From the NCBI GenBank assembly GCA_016220085.1, contig JACRIN010000107.1:1-47449 (forward strand): a stretch of DNA of 47,449 bases. Reading direction: 5' to 3'. The notes below the pieces were generated by a model that worked only from the letters and a program-made list of their open reading frames with translations, was not told the origin of the DNA and made no database searches. Of the stretch, positions 25,917-35,315 are shown one piece after another (within the stretch, counting starts at the first letter, position 1; every line of letters begins with the position of its first letter). Both the position numbers and the translations under genes were made by a program. The stretch is from Planctomycetota bacterium. Lineage in GTDB: Bacteria > Planctomycetota > UBA1135 > GCA-002686595.

Positions 25917-28739
25917 TCACGGACCTGCGCTCACGTCGAGCTTCGTGGCGAGCTCGTCGCAGCGACGCACGTCGGCTTCGAAGAGCTCGACGATGTCTCG
26001 CTCGCTCTCGAGGAGCCAATCCCGCGCCGCGAGACGCCTGCCGTCCTCGGCGCCGAGCGCGTAGAGCTCTCTCGCGCGCGCCAGGTCCGCCTTCCGGTCG
26101 TCCACCGATCGCTCCGCTCGCGTCGAACGCTCCTCGAGCCACGTCGCGAGCCGCCACGCGACGACGCCGCGCTTGCGGATCGACCAGGCGACGTCGGGGA
26201 AGCGCTCGCACAGCGGCGCGAGCTCCGTCCACAACGCTTCGAGCATCGCGCCGGCGCGCTCGCGTTCGCCCGCGGCGAGCTCCAGGTCGACCAGCCCGAC
26301 GCGCGCGGTCGAGCGGATCTCGACCGTCGCCTCGCGCGTGTCGGCGCCTCGCGCGTCCGCCTCGGTGAGCTCGAGTGCTCGCTCGAAACACGCGCGTGCG
26401 TCACCCGCGCGGCCGAGCGCCTGCTCGACGAGCCCGGCGAGCACCACGAGCTGCGCCACGCCGTGACGCACGTCGCGATCGTCCGAACCCGTCGCGAGCA
26501 CCGTCTCCAACGCCGCGAGTCCTTCGCGCCAAGACGCGAGCGCCGCCTCGAGCTCGCCGCTCTCGCGTTGCCACGTGCCCAGCGTCTCCAGCGCGATCGA
26601 AAGCGCCTCGGCGACGACGAGGTTCGTCGGATCGATCGCCCGCGCGGGACGGAGCACGTCGAGTGCAGCGTCGAGCCGCGCGCGCGCTGCGGCGAGGTCC
26701 CGACGCGCTGCGTGCACGCGCGCGAGCGCGGCGAGCGCGCTGCCGTGATCGACGGCGCGTTGGGCGTCGTGCATGTCCTCGGCGCGCGCTGCGGCGGCGG
26801 CCGCGACCGCGGACTGGAGCTCCTGTTCGGCCGCGACGAACTCACCGAGCACGCAAAGGTCCTCGCCCATCCGCGTCGAGAGCAGGACGAAGTCGCGCGC
26901 GACCTCGCGCTCCGCCGCGAACGGCCGCAGGAGTTCGCGAGCCTCGCGCGCGAGCGCTAGCGACTGCGCGCGGTCACCGCGCAACGCCGCGAGGCGACCG
27001 CGTTGCGCGACGGCTCGCGCCAGCCCCCGTGTCGCGGCGAGCGAACCGGCGTCGCGCGCGAGCAGTCCGCGTGCGAGCCGCTCGAGCTCGGCGTAATGCT
27101 CGTGCGCCGCCTCGACGCGACCCGCGGAGCGTTCGAGATCACCGAGCACGCCGTGCACGTCCGAGAGTCGGAGTTCCGCGTCCGGCAGGCCAGCCGCGTG
27201 CTTCGTCCTGAGCTCCAAGGCGCGTCGCGCGCTCGCGAGCGCGCCCTCGACGTCGCCGGTGCCGCCGCGCGCGGGCCCGCCGTGAACCTCGGCGAGGCGC
27301 AGGTAGGTGCTCGCGATCTCGTCGGCGAGCTCCGGTGCGAGCTCGCCGTCCGCCGCGAGATCGTCGAGGTACGCGCGCGTCGTGTCGACCAGGTAGCGCC
27401 GCACGTCGGTCGAGCCTGCGAGCTTCGCCACGCGATCGTGCACGCCGAAGACCAACGAGCGCGAGAGCTCGCGCACTTGCTCGAAGCGCTTCTCGGCGCG
27501 TGCTTCGGCGCGCACCGCGCGCCCGGTCGCCGCGAGCGAAGCGCCGAGCCCGGCGAGCAGCGCGACGAGCGCTCCGACGAGCGCCGCCGACGCGAGCTTG
27601 TGCCGCGCGACGAGCTTTCTCGAGCGATAGGTCCACGTGTCCGGACGCGCGGCGATCGGCAGGCCGCGCAAGCATCGGCGCAGATCGTCGGCGAAGTCGC
27701 CGGCGGTCGGATAGCGCCGCGCAGGCTCCTTCGCGAGCGCCTTGGCGAGCACGATGTCGAGCTCGCCCGCGAGCGCCCGCGCCGCGCGCTCGTGCCCGCC
27801 GCACGCGAGCGCGACGCTCGAGTCGGCGAGCACCGCCGCGCTCGCCTTGCGCGCCGGAGCGTCGACGACGGCACGCGCGAGCTCGAGCGGCGTCGTCGAC
27901 GGCTCGCCGTAGGGTTGCGCGCCGGTCAAGAGCTCGAACAGCACGACGCCGAGCGAATAGACGTCGCTCTCGACGGTCACGGGCTCGCCACGCACCTGCT
28001 CCGGACTCGCGTAGCGCGGCGTCAGGAAGCCGGCGGTGGTCGCCCCGTCGGCGCGCTCGTCGCCGAGCAACTTCGCGATGCCGAAATCGAGCAACTTCGG
28101 TCGGCCGTCGCGCGTCACCAACACGTTCGCGGGCTTGAGGTCGCGATGCACGACCAGCCGGCGGTGCGCGAAGTGCACGGCGTCCGCGACCTCGGCGAAG
28201 AGCGCGACGCGCGCGCGGACGTCGAGCGCGCGTTCGTCGCACCACCGATCGATGGCGACGCCGTCGACGAGCTCGAGCGCGAGGTACGGCTCGCCCTGCG
28301 GCGTCTCGCCGCCGTCGATCAAGCGCGCGATGCACGGATGCTCGAGTGTCGCGAGCAGCGCGCGCTCGCGGCGGAAGTGCACGCCGAGTTCGGGATCGCC
28401 CGACCAGCGGGAGACGAGTTTGACCGCGGCACGCTGCTCGAAGCCGCCTTCGACGCGCTCGCCGACCCAGACTTCGCCCATGCCTCCGCGCGCGAGCCGT
28501 TCGACGAGGCGCCACGGCCCCACGCGAGCTCCGACCGCAGCGCTCGCGGTCTGCGCGAACGCGCCCGCGGGTCGGATGCGTTCGGCGCGCGACTCTTCGT
28601 CGAGCAGCGTGCGCACCTCGCGAGCGAGCTCGGGGTCGGAACTCGCGAGCTCGACGAGCCGCGCCGCGCGCTCCCCCTCGGCGAGCGCGAGACAGTGCTC
28701 GAGCTCCGCGCTCACCGCCTGCCAGCGCTCGGCGTTCAC
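25917..28739 (-). CDS. Transmembrane Ser/Thr protein kinase with helical-repeat sensor
   Basis: A Hanks-type kinase of 940 residues. The kinase domain covers about 75-345: glycine loop RLARGGMGEVW, Lys107 in AAVKLV, catalytic loop VVHRDLKPAN (Asp200), DFG at 218-220 and the SPEQ motif. A single transmembrane helix lies at 382-404 (KLASAALVGALVALLAGLGA). The remaining ~530 residues are Ala/Leu/Glu-rich helices with TPR-like spacing, presumably outside the membrane and sensing. The N-terminal 70 residues are helical and acidic. The GTG start overlaps the stop of the upstream sigma factor gene (GTGA), so both are translated together. This ECF-kinase pairing suggests phosphorylation of the sigma factor or its partner; that is inference. 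Confidence 0.92.
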   Translation of the reverse strand: MNAERWQAVSAELEHCLALAEGERAARLVELASSDPELAREVRTLLDEESRAERIRPAGAFAQTASAAVGARVGPWRLVERLARGGMGEVWVGERVEGGFEQRAAVKLVSRWSGDPELGVHFRRERALLATLEHPCIARLIDGGETPQGEPYLALELVDGVAIDRWCDERALDVRARVALFAEVADAVHFAHRRLVVHRDLKPANVLVTRDGRPKLLDFGIAKLLGDERADGATTAGFLTPRYASPEQVRGEPVTVESDVYSLGVVLFELLTGAQPYGEPSTTPLELARAVVDAPARKASAAVLADSSVALACGGHERAARALAGELDIVLAKALAKEPARRYPTAGDFADDLRRCLRGLPIAARPDTWTYRSRKLVARHKLASAALVGALVALLAGLGASLAATGRAVRAEARAEKRFEQVRELSRSLVFGVHDRVAKLAGSTDVRRYLVDTTRAYLDDLAADGELAPELADEIASTYLRLAEVHGGPARGGTGDVEGALASARRALELRTKHAAGLPDAELRLSDVHGVLGDLERSAGRVEAAHEHYAELERLARGLLARDAGSLAATRGLARAVAQRGRLAALRGDRAQSLALAREARELLRPFAAEREVARDFVLLSTRMGEDLCVLGEFVAAEQELQSAVAAAAAARAEDMHDAQRAVDHGSALAALARVHAARRDLAAARARLDAALDVLRPARAIDPTNLVVAEALSIALETLGTWQRESGELEAALASWREGLAALETVLATGSDDRDVRHGVAQLVVLAGLVEQALGRAGDARACFERALELTEADARGADTREATVEIRSTARVGLVDLELAAGERERAGAMLEALWTELAPLCERFPDVAWSIRKRGVVAWRLATWLEERSTRAERSVDDRKADLARARELYALGAEDGRRLAARDWLLESERDIVELFEADVRRCDELATKLDVSAGP

Positions 28740-29314
28740 GCGCTCACTCCCGTTTCGCCGCCGAGCGCCCTTGACAACCACAGTCGCGCCGCGCGCCACG
28801 CGCGTTCGACCGTCGGCGTCGACACGCCGAGCACCGCCGCGACCTCGTCGTTGCCGAGTCCGGCGAAGAAGCGCAGCTCGACGACGCGCGCGCCGACGGG
28901 GTCGAGTTCCGCGAAGCGCAGCAGCGCTTCGTCGAGAGCGACGAGCTCCACCTGCTCCGGACCTTCGACGGCCGCGAGCGTCAGGTCGAGCGCCTCGAGC
29001 TTGCCCGCGTCGCGCTTCGCGCAACGCTTCCCGCGCGCGTGGTCGACGAGCACGTGCCGCATCGCTCGCGCCGCGGCGCGCAGGAAGTGCGCGCGGTCGC
29101 TGGCGTGGACGGTCGCGCCGCCGAAGAGCTTGAGCCACGCTTCGTGCACCAGCGCGGTCGGCTGCAGCGTGTGACCGGCGCGCTCCGCGCGCATCAGTTC
29201 GCCCGCGAGCGCGCGAAGCTCCTGCTGCAGCACGGCGAACAGCTCGTTCGCGGCTTCGGCGTCGCCGGCCTCGACACGGCGAAGCAGCAGCGTGGCGTCG
29301 GGAGGGGACGACAT
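28736..29314 (-). CDS. ECF-type sigma factor, kinase-coupled
   Basis: The 192-residue product has sigma region 2 (LFAVLQQELRALAGELM, then TALVHEAWLKLFG and HFLRAAARAMRHVLVDHAR) and region 4 (VVELRFFAGLGNDEVAAVLGVSTPTVERAW HTH). The TALVHEAWLKL and MRHVLVDHAR phrases are typical of the large ECF group found next to Ser/Thr kinases in planctomycetes and acidobacteria. No anti-sigma gene is present. The stop overlaps the kinase start by four bases. Confidence 0.92.
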   Translation of the reverse strand: MSSPPDATLLLRRVEAGDAEAANELFAVLQQELRALAGELMRAERAGHTLQPTALVHEAWLKLFGGATVHASDRAHFLRAAARAMRHVLVDHARGKRCAKRDAGKLEALDLTLAAVEGPEQVELVALDEALLRFAELDPVGARVVELRFFAGLGNDEVAAVLGVSTPTVERAWRAARLWLSRALGGETGVSA

Positions 29315-29515
29315 CGACGCCGTCCATTGTGAACTCGCCCGCGCGGCTCGGAGCGCGGTCCGAGCGAGCTTTCGACCCGGCGCGTCGGAAACCGCGGCGC
29401 TCGCGAGCCGGCCGGTTGCCCGTCGAGCAGCGACCGCAGCGTCCGAAGGGCCAACGGTCGCCCGGTGGTTCCGGCGCGGGCGTTCGGCGCGAGAGGCACC
29501 GTGAAATCGCCCCTC

Positions 29516-29543
29516 TTGACATCAGAGAGGCTGCTCGTATCGT
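29516..29543 (+). promoter_or_regulatory. Promoter of the TetR gene
   Basis: A consensus -35 TTGACA (29516-29521) and a -10 TATCGT (29538-29543) are separated by 16 bp. Transcription would start near 29550, within the operator, giving a very short leader before ATG 29568. Confidence 0.7.
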
Positions 29544-29544
29544 C

Positions 29545-29560
29545 TTGGTTGTCCAACCAA
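29545..29560. promoter_or_regulatory. TetR operator candidate
   Basis: TTGGTTG-TC-CAACCAA is a perfect 7+2+7 inverted repeat directly after the -10 box and 7 bases before the TetR start. Repressor bound here would block its own promoter. It is conspicuously AT-richer than its surroundings. Confidence 0.7.
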
Positions 29561-29567
29561 CCAAACG

Positions 29568-30209
29568 ATGGGCCCGCGCACCGACACTCGCGATCGCCTG
29601 ATCGATGCCGCGATGGAGCTCTTCGTGTTCCAGGGTTACCAAGCGACCGGGCTGTCGCAGATCGCGCGCAAGGCGGGGGCGCTGCCGGGCAGCCTCTTCC
29701 ACTTCTTCCCGACCAAGGAAGACCTGCTGGTCGCGACCTTGGAGAGGCGCAAGGAGCTGCTCCACCCCGAGGTGCTCCAGCCGATCTGGGACCGCGTCAC
29801 CGACCCGATCGAACGCGTGTTCGGCCTGATGGCGGGCTATCGGTCGATGCTCGAGGTCACCGAGTTCAAGCACGGCTGCCCGATCGGCAACCTGGTGCTC
29901 GAAGTCGGCGAGCAGCTCCCCCACGCCCGCAAGCTCCTCGTCGACAACTTCGACGGCTGGCTCGCCGCGGTCGAGCAGTGCTTCGTCGAAGCGAAGGACC
30001 GCCTGCCGGACGACGTCGACCCGCATGAACTCGCCGTCTTCGTCCTGACGACGATGGAAGGCGCGGTGATGCTCGCGCGCAGCTATCGCAACTTCGACGC
30101 GTACGACGCCGCGATCGCGCGGCTGCGCGACTACGTCGAGCGCCTGGTCGACGACGGCACGAACTGGTCGGCGGCGAAGGGTTCGCCGCGACCGCATGAT
30201 GCACCCTGA
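29568..30209 (+). CDS. TetR/AcrR-family transcriptional regulator
   Basis: A 213-residue homodimeric repressor. The N-terminal HTH runs through DRLIDAAMELFVFQGYQATG, LSQIARKAGALPGSLFHFF and PTKEDLL, the TetR signature. The C-terminal ligand domain has CPIGNLVLEVGE and VLTTMEGAVMLARSYRNF, typical of the TetR_C_33/LmrA-YxaF-like subgroup (CG.P.GNL...). Its own promoter holds a palindromic operator, so autorepression is likely. The adjacent WD40 gene begins near its stop codon, but a regulated efflux or oxidoreductase partner, the usual companion, is absent. Confidence 0.92.
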   Translation: MGPRTDTRDRLIDAAMELFVFQGYQATGLSQIARKAGALPGSLFHFFPTKEDLLVATLERRKELLHPEVLQPIWDRVTDPIERVFGLMAGYRSMLEVTEFKHGCPIGNLVLEVGEQLPHARKLLVDNFDGWLAAVEQCFVEAKDRLPDDVDPHELAVFVLTTMEGAVMLARSYRNFDAYDAAIARLRDYVERLVDDGTNWSAAKGSPRPHDAP

Positions 30210-30225
30210 CGAGCGAGGTTCTTCG

Positions 30226-32466
30226 ATGCGTGGCACTCGACGGCTGTCCGTTCTCCTCCTCGTCGGCGCGGCGTGCGCGGCGCCCGCGCGCGTCGACGAC
30301 GGACGACACGCGTCGTACCTCGCGCACGTCGCGGCCGCGGACTCGGCGCTGCGGCTCGGCGAGCTCGCGGAGTTCCGGCGGTGGCTCGAGCGCGCGCCGG
30401 AGACCGAGCGGGGGTACGAATGGCGCTGGCTCGACTCGCGACGCGATCAGGCGCTCGCCGCGCGTGCGCTCGGCTGCGGGTCGGTGCTCGCCCTCGACGT
30501 CAGTCCCGATGGCGCGTTGCTCGCGGTGTCTTGCGGCGACGGAACGGTCCTGGTCGAGGAGCGCGACGCGAAGCGCGAGCTCTGGCGCGCCAAGCTGCAC
30601 ACCGACGGCGTGCATTGCGTGCGCTTCGACGCCCAGGGCGAGCGCATCGTCAGCGCCTCGCGCGACCGCTCGGTCAAGGTCTGGAACGCGCGCACCGGCG
30701 AGCTGCTCGTCGATTTCAAACAGCACAACTTCCCGGTCTGGGCCGCCGCGTTCTCGCCGGACGGCGAGCGCGTCGCGTCGTGCAGCTACGAGCGCCCGCC
30801 CGGCACCGTCGTCGGCAGCGTGCGCGTCTGGAACTCGCGCACCGGCGCCGAGGAGCGCACGCTCGAAGCCGGCGTCAAGCCGCTCTCCTCGATCGAGTTC
30901 GGGCCGGACGGCAAATCGCTCGCGTGCGGCTCGTGGGGCTTCTGCGTCCTCGTGTGGGACCTCGCGGCCGGCGGCGAGCCGCGCGCGTTCGCGATGCCCG
31001 ACGAAGGCAAATACAACGCGATCGACGCGCTCGCGTTCTCGCCCGACGGCGCGTCGATCGCCGCGGCGTCGAAGGACGACACCGCGCGCGTGTGGCGCCT
31101 CGCCGACGGCGCGCTGACCGCGAGTCTGCGCGGGCACTCGAATTACGTGACCGCGATCCGCTTCTCGCCCGACGGCGCGACGCTCGCGACGGCTGCGTCC
31201 GACGAAACGGTTCGGCTGTGGCGCGCGGCGGACGGCGAGCCGCTCGAAGTGCTGCGAGGGCACACCGAGGGCGTGCGCTCGCTCGCGTTCTCGCGCGACG
31301 GCGAGCGGCTCTACTCCGGCGCGAACGACGGCGAGCTGCGTGAATGGGATCCGACGACGCGCGCCTACGACTGGACGGTGCTCGAGACCGCGGCCGCGGC
31401 GTACTGGTCGACGTTCTCGAACGACGGGACGCGGCTCTACACGTGCAGTTTCGACGGACAGGTCCAGGTGTGGAGCACGGCGACGTGGGAGCAACTCGCG
31501 AGCTTCGCCGCGCATCCCGCGGGCAAGTCGTGCCACGCGCTCGCGCTTTCGCCCGACGGCGCGACGCTCTACACGGCGAGCTACGACGGCGCGGTCGGCG
31601 TCTTCGACACCGTGACGACGGAAGAACTCGGACGGTTGAAGCATGATGTCGGCGTCTACACGCTGCGGCTCTCGCGCGACGGGCAGACCCTTGCGGTCGC
31701 GCAGATGAACGGCGAGGTCGCGCTTTGGAACACCGCGACGCGCGAGAAGCTCGGCGCGATGGCCGCCGCGAAGAGCCCGTGCCACGACCTCGGCTTCTCC
31801 GTCGACGGCAAGCTGCTCGCGATCGGCGCCGACGCCGCGAAGCTCGGTCTCTGGGACGTCGGGACCCGCACGCTGATCCGCGAGCTCGATCACGGGACGT
31901 TCAACGCGCATTCGTGCCTGTTCACCTCCGACGGCGAGCGACTGCTCGTCGGCGACGCCTCGGGCAACGTGCACGTCTGGCGCACCGGCGACTGGCAGCG
32001 TCAATCGACGGTCGCGTGCTTCAACGGCTCGGTCGATCGCATCGCGCTCTCGCCCGACGGCCGTCGCGCGGCGGCGGTCTCGCGCGAGCTCGCGCTGGTC
32101 GACGTCGAGCGGGGCGAGCTCGCGGCGGTCTTGCGGCCGCACTCTGGTGGCATCTTCCACGTCGACTGGAGTCCCGACGGTCACGTGATCGCGACCGCGG
32201 CGCAGAGCGAGGGTATCGGCCTGACCGACGACCGACCGATCGGTGTACGCCTCGCCGCGATCGCCGCCGCCCGCGCGCGCGCTGCTGCCTCCGACGAGTG
32301 GGTCGCCGCCGGGCTCGACCTCGCGCAACGCACGCTCGCGCAACTTCGCGACGACGTCCGCGCGGACGCGTCGCTGTCGGCGGAGGACCGCGACGCGCGC
32401 CTCGCCGCGCTCACTCGAACCACCGAGGGGCGAACACTGCACGTGCTCGGATACCTCGGGCAGTAG
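30226..32466 (+). CDS. WD40-repeat protein with N-terminal signal
   Basis: The 746-residue product starts with RRLSVLLLVGAACAAP, a signal peptide with a lipobox-like GAAC. At least twelve WD40 repeats follow (about residues 75-690), recognisable as VLALDVSPDGALLAVSCGDG, VHCVRFDAQGERIVSASRD then KVWN, YVTAIRFSPDGATLATAASD then RLWR, and so on, enough for two seven-bladed propellers. The C-terminal 60 residues are helical. In this phylum such propellers often lie beside or on kinases; here a kinase gene follows 200 bases downstream. I place the start at ATG 30226 (upstream GAGCGAGG) rather than 30196, which overlaps tetR. It ends with TAG. A scaffold role is inferred. Confidence 0.88.
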   Translation: MRGTRRLSVLLLVGAACAAPARVDDGRHASYLAHVAAADSALRLGELAEFRRWLERAPETERGYEWRWLDSRRDQALAARALGCGSVLALDVSPDGALLAVSCGDGTVLVEERDAKRELWRAKLHTDGVHCVRFDAQGERIVSASRDRSVKVWNARTGELLVDFKQHNFPVWAAAFSPDGERVASCSYERPPGTVVGSVRVWNSRTGAEERTLEAGVKPLSSIEFGPDGKSLACGSWGFCVLVWDLAAGGEPRAFAMPDEGKYNAIDALAFSPDGASIAAASKDDTARVWRLADGALTASLRGHSNYVTAIRFSPDGATLATAASDETVRLWRAADGEPLEVLRGHTEGVRSLAFSRDGERLYSGANDGELREWDPTTRAYDWTVLETAAAAYWSTFSNDGTRLYTCSFDGQVQVWSTATWEQLASFAAHPAGKSCHALALSPDGATLYTASYDGAVGVFDTVTTEELGRLKHDVGVYTLRLSRDGQTLAVAQMNGEVALWNTATREKLGAMAAAKSPCHDLGFSVDGKLLAIGADAAKLGLWDVGTRTLIRELDHGTFNAHSCLFTSDGERLLVGDASGNVHVWRTGDWQRQSTVACFNGSVDRIALSPDGRRAAAVSRELALVDVERGELAAVLRPHSGGIFHVDWSPDGHVIATAAQSEGIGLTDDRPIGVRLAAIAAARARAAASDEWVAAGLDLAQRTLAQLRDDVRADASLSAEDRDARLAALTRTTEGRTLHVLGYLGQ

Positions 32467-32666
32467 AGTCCCGACGGCGCAGGCCGGACGTTCCGCCGCT
32501 CGCGCTCTCTCCGAGGCGGCTGTCCGCGTCGTTGCGCTCGCTCACGCCGATGCACCGAAGCGCATTTTGGCCGTGCGAAGTCCGCTTGGCGGTCCCTGAC
32601 CCTCCGGAGCCCGCGCGGCCAGCCATCTCGGCCGTTCCGCGTTATCGTCGAACTCGGGAGAGCGCC

Positions 32667-35288
32667 GTGACCGACCCTGCAGCATCGCCGCCCGAACCGG
32701 AGTCGCCTTCGGAGAGCGACGCGCTCTTCCGTTGGGTCGAGGAGTTCCTGCAACTCCTGGACGAAGGCCTGCGTCCCGACGTCGACGAGTTCGTGAAGCG
32801 CGTCCCGGAGGCTTACCGCGCGCGCGTGCGCGAGCACTGCGTCGAAATCGCCGCGCTGCGACGCGGCTTGCCGCCGCGCGAGCAGGACGTCGGCGCCGGA
32901 CGCAGGCTCGGCGACTTCCGCATCCTGCGCGAGCTCGGACGCGGCGCGATGGGGATCGTGTACCTCGCGCTGCAGGAGTCGCTGCAGCGGTTGGTCGCGC
33001 TCAAGGTGCTCCCGATGCACCTGACGATCTCCGAGCATCGGATCGATCGCTTCCGCCGCGAGGCGCTCGCGGCCGCGAAGTTGCGGCACCCTTCGATCGT
33101 GCCGGTCCACGCCGTCGGCCTGGAGCGTGGCGTGCACTACTTCGCGATGGAGTACGTGCGCGGCAAGAGCCTCGCGCAGGAGCTCGAAGGCCTGCGAGCG
33201 CGCAAGCGCAACGAAGGCGTCGTCGATCCGACCGATCGCCTCGGCACGCGCGCCGACGGCTACATCACGCAGGTCTGCGAGATCACGGCGCGCATCGCGC
33301 GGGCTCTCGACTACGCGCACTCGAACGGCATCATCCACCGCGACGTCAAGCCGCAGAACGTGCTGATCGACGAGCGCGGCGAGCCCTTCCTCGTCGACTT
33401 CGGCCTCGCGAAAGACGTCGATCTCGATTCGCTCTCGCGCACCGGCGATCTCGCGGGCACGCCGCACTACATGAGCCCGGAGCAAGCGCAGTCGCGCCGC
33501 CACGAGGTCGATCACCGCACAGACGTCTTCTCGCTTGGGGTCGTGCTCTACGAGATGCTCGCGCTGCGCCGGCCGTTCGAAGGCGCGACGATGGACGAGG
33601 TGCTGCGCGAGATCAGCACGAAGGAGCCTCGCCCGCTGCGCACGCTGAACCGCGAAGTGCCGCGCGATCTCGTCGTCGTCGTCGACAAGGCGCTGGAGAA
33701 GGAGCCGTCGCGCCGGTACGCGACCGCCAAGCTCTTCGCCGAGGACCTCGAGCGCTTCCTGAGGCACGAATCGATCGTCGCGCGGCCTCCGTCGCTGTTC
33801 GAGCTCGGGCGAAGGCGCCTCGTTCGGCACCGGCTGGCGGCGTCGGTCGTCGGCACGGCGGCGCTCGCGCTCGCGCTCGGCGCGTGGGCGACCGAGCGCA
33901 CGGTGCGCGCGTCGGAGCGCGAGCGGCGCGCCGAGCCGGTCGTCTCCGTCGACCAGGCCGAACTCGCCCGGCTGACCCCGCGCACGCTCGCCGAGTTGCG
34001 GACGAAGCTCTTGGAGCTCGGCGACGAGCGCGCGCGGCTCGCTCCGGACGCCCGCGAGCGCGCGGACGCGGTCGAGCGCGAGATCGCCCGCCGAGGCGAG
34101 GAGCTCAAGGTCCGCGGACTCGCCGAACTCGCGCGCGCGGTCCCCGGCGCGGCGCGCAGGTCGGGCGAGGGCTTCGAGCGCATCCCGATCGCGCCGGGCT
34201 CCGAGCAGTTCTGGTGGCTGCTCGCCGGCACGTCGACGCTTGCCGAAGCGAGCCGTCTGCTGCCGGACGATCCCGAGCTCGCTGCGCGCGCCGATCTGAA
34301 CGCGGCGTTGCCGAAGTTGACGGTGCGGACCGACGTCGTCGGTGCGCGCGTCCGCGCACGGCGTCTGATCGCGACCGATCCGGGCGTCGACGCACCGATC
34401 GAGCTCGGCATCACGCCACTCGAGCGATTGCCGATCGTGCCCGGCTTCTATCGCTTCGTCGTCGACGCGCCGGGAGTCGGGTTCACCGAGCTCGTGCGCT
34501 ACATCGACACGCCGGGCCGCGACTACGAGTTGGACGTGCGCATCCGGCCCGCTCCGGAGCTCGCGCCGGACGGCATGGTGCTGATCCCGGATGGCGAGTT
34601 CATCTTCGGCGACGCGCGTGACACCTCGGACGTTTACCAAGTCCGGCGCGTGCACCTGCCGGCGTTCTGGATCGACGCCCACGAAGTCGACAACGCTCAC
34701 TACCGCGAGTTCGTGCGGGCGACCGGACATCCGGAGCCCGCGCTCTGGTCGCAGGGTTACCGCTCGGAGTTCGATCGACTTCCGGTCGCCGGAGTCAGCC
34801 GCGAGGACGCCGCGGCGTACGCGGAGTGGGTCGGCAAGCGCTTGCCGACCGAGTTCGAGTGGGAACGCGCCGCGCGCGGCACCGATGGACGGCTGTATCC
34901 GTGGAGCAACGAGCTCGAGGGCCTCGAGCGGCGCGCGCGGATGAACCGCGAGCGTCCTCTCGTGCCGGAACGCCTCGTGCCGGCGTACCTCGACGGCGTT
35001 GTCGCCGTCGACGCGCTGCCGGAGGGCTGCACGCCGGAGGGGCTCTTCCACATGCTCGACAACGTATACGAGTGGAGCGACTCGTACAGCCGCTCGTTGG
35101 TGCGCGAGTCGTCGCCGACCGCGACGTCGGAGCTGATCCAGCCGCACCCGAGCTTCCACGTCGTCATGGGCGGTACTTGGACGGACGACGGGAACTCGTG
35201 GAACCTCTCGCTCCGTCGTACACAGTGTTACGTCGGCACTCGACTCGAAAAGGCGGGCTTCCGCTGCGCGAGGAGCGCCGTTCCCTGA
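32667..35288 (+). CDS. Ser/Thr kinase fused to a formylglycine-generating-enzyme-like (SUMF1) domain
   Basis: An 873-residue membrane kinase. The kinase domain spans about 82-365: ELGRGAMGIVYLA, Lys113 in VALKVLP, IIHRDVKPQN (Asp226), DFGLAKD (Asp244), GTPHYMSPEQA. A transmembrane helix lies at 390-408. A charged helical stretch and a PEGA-like beta domain (about 550-625, GITPLERLPIVPGFYRFVV) follow. The C-terminus (633-873) is an FGE/SUMF1 domain: MVLIPDGEFIFGD, FWIDAHEVDNAHYREFV, GKRLPTEFEWERAARG, DNVYEWSDS, GGTWTDDG and GFRCAR. In such fusions the FGE fold usually acts as an extracytoplasmic sensor rather than an enzyme. The start is GTG 32667 with GGGAG upstream. Confidence 0.92.
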   Translation: MTDPAASPPEPESPSESDALFRWVEEFLQLLDEGLRPDVDEFVKRVPEAYRARVREHCVEIAALRRGLPPREQDVGAGRRLGDFRILRELGRGAMGIVYLALQESLQRLVALKVLPMHLTISEHRIDRFRREALAAAKLRHPSIVPVHAVGLERGVHYFAMEYVRGKSLAQELEGLRARKRNEGVVDPTDRLGTRADGYITQVCEITARIARALDYAHSNGIIHRDVKPQNVLIDERGEPFLVDFGLAKDVDLDSLSRTGDLAGTPHYMSPEQAQSRRHEVDHRTDVFSLGVVLYEMLALRRPFEGATMDEVLREISTKEPRPLRTLNREVPRDLVVVVDKALEKEPSRRYATAKLFAEDLERFLRHESIVARPPSLFELGRRRLVRHRLAASVVGTAALALALGAWATERTVRASERERRAEPVVSVDQAELARLTPRTLAELRTKLLELGDERARLAPDARERADAVEREIARRGEELKVRGLAELARAVPGAARRSGEGFERIPIAPGSEQFWWLLAGTSTLAEASRLLPDDPELAARADLNAALPKLTVRTDVVGARVRARRLIATDPGVDAPIELGITPLERLPIVPGFYRFVVDAPGVGFTELVRYIDTPGRDYELDVRIRPAPELAPDGMVLIPDGEFIFGDARDTSDVYQVRRVHLPAFWIDAHEVDNAHYREFVRATGHPEPALWSQGYRSEFDRLPVAGVSREDAAAYAEWVGKRLPTEFEWERAARGTDGRLYPWSNELEGLERRARMNRERPLVPERLVPAYLDGVVAVDALPEGCTPEGLFHMLDNVYEWSDSYSRSLVRESSPTATSELIQPHPSFHVVMGGTWTDDGNSWNLSLRRTQCYVGTRLEKAGFRCARSAVP

Positions 35289-35315
35289 CGTCCGATGACT
35301 GGCAAGGAGAGAGAG

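Noticed and set aside
26375..29174. Long plus-strand open frames opposite the kinase gene
   Set aside because: They are arginine-rich antisense shadows caused by high GC codon bias; the kinase motifs on the minus strand are unambiguous.
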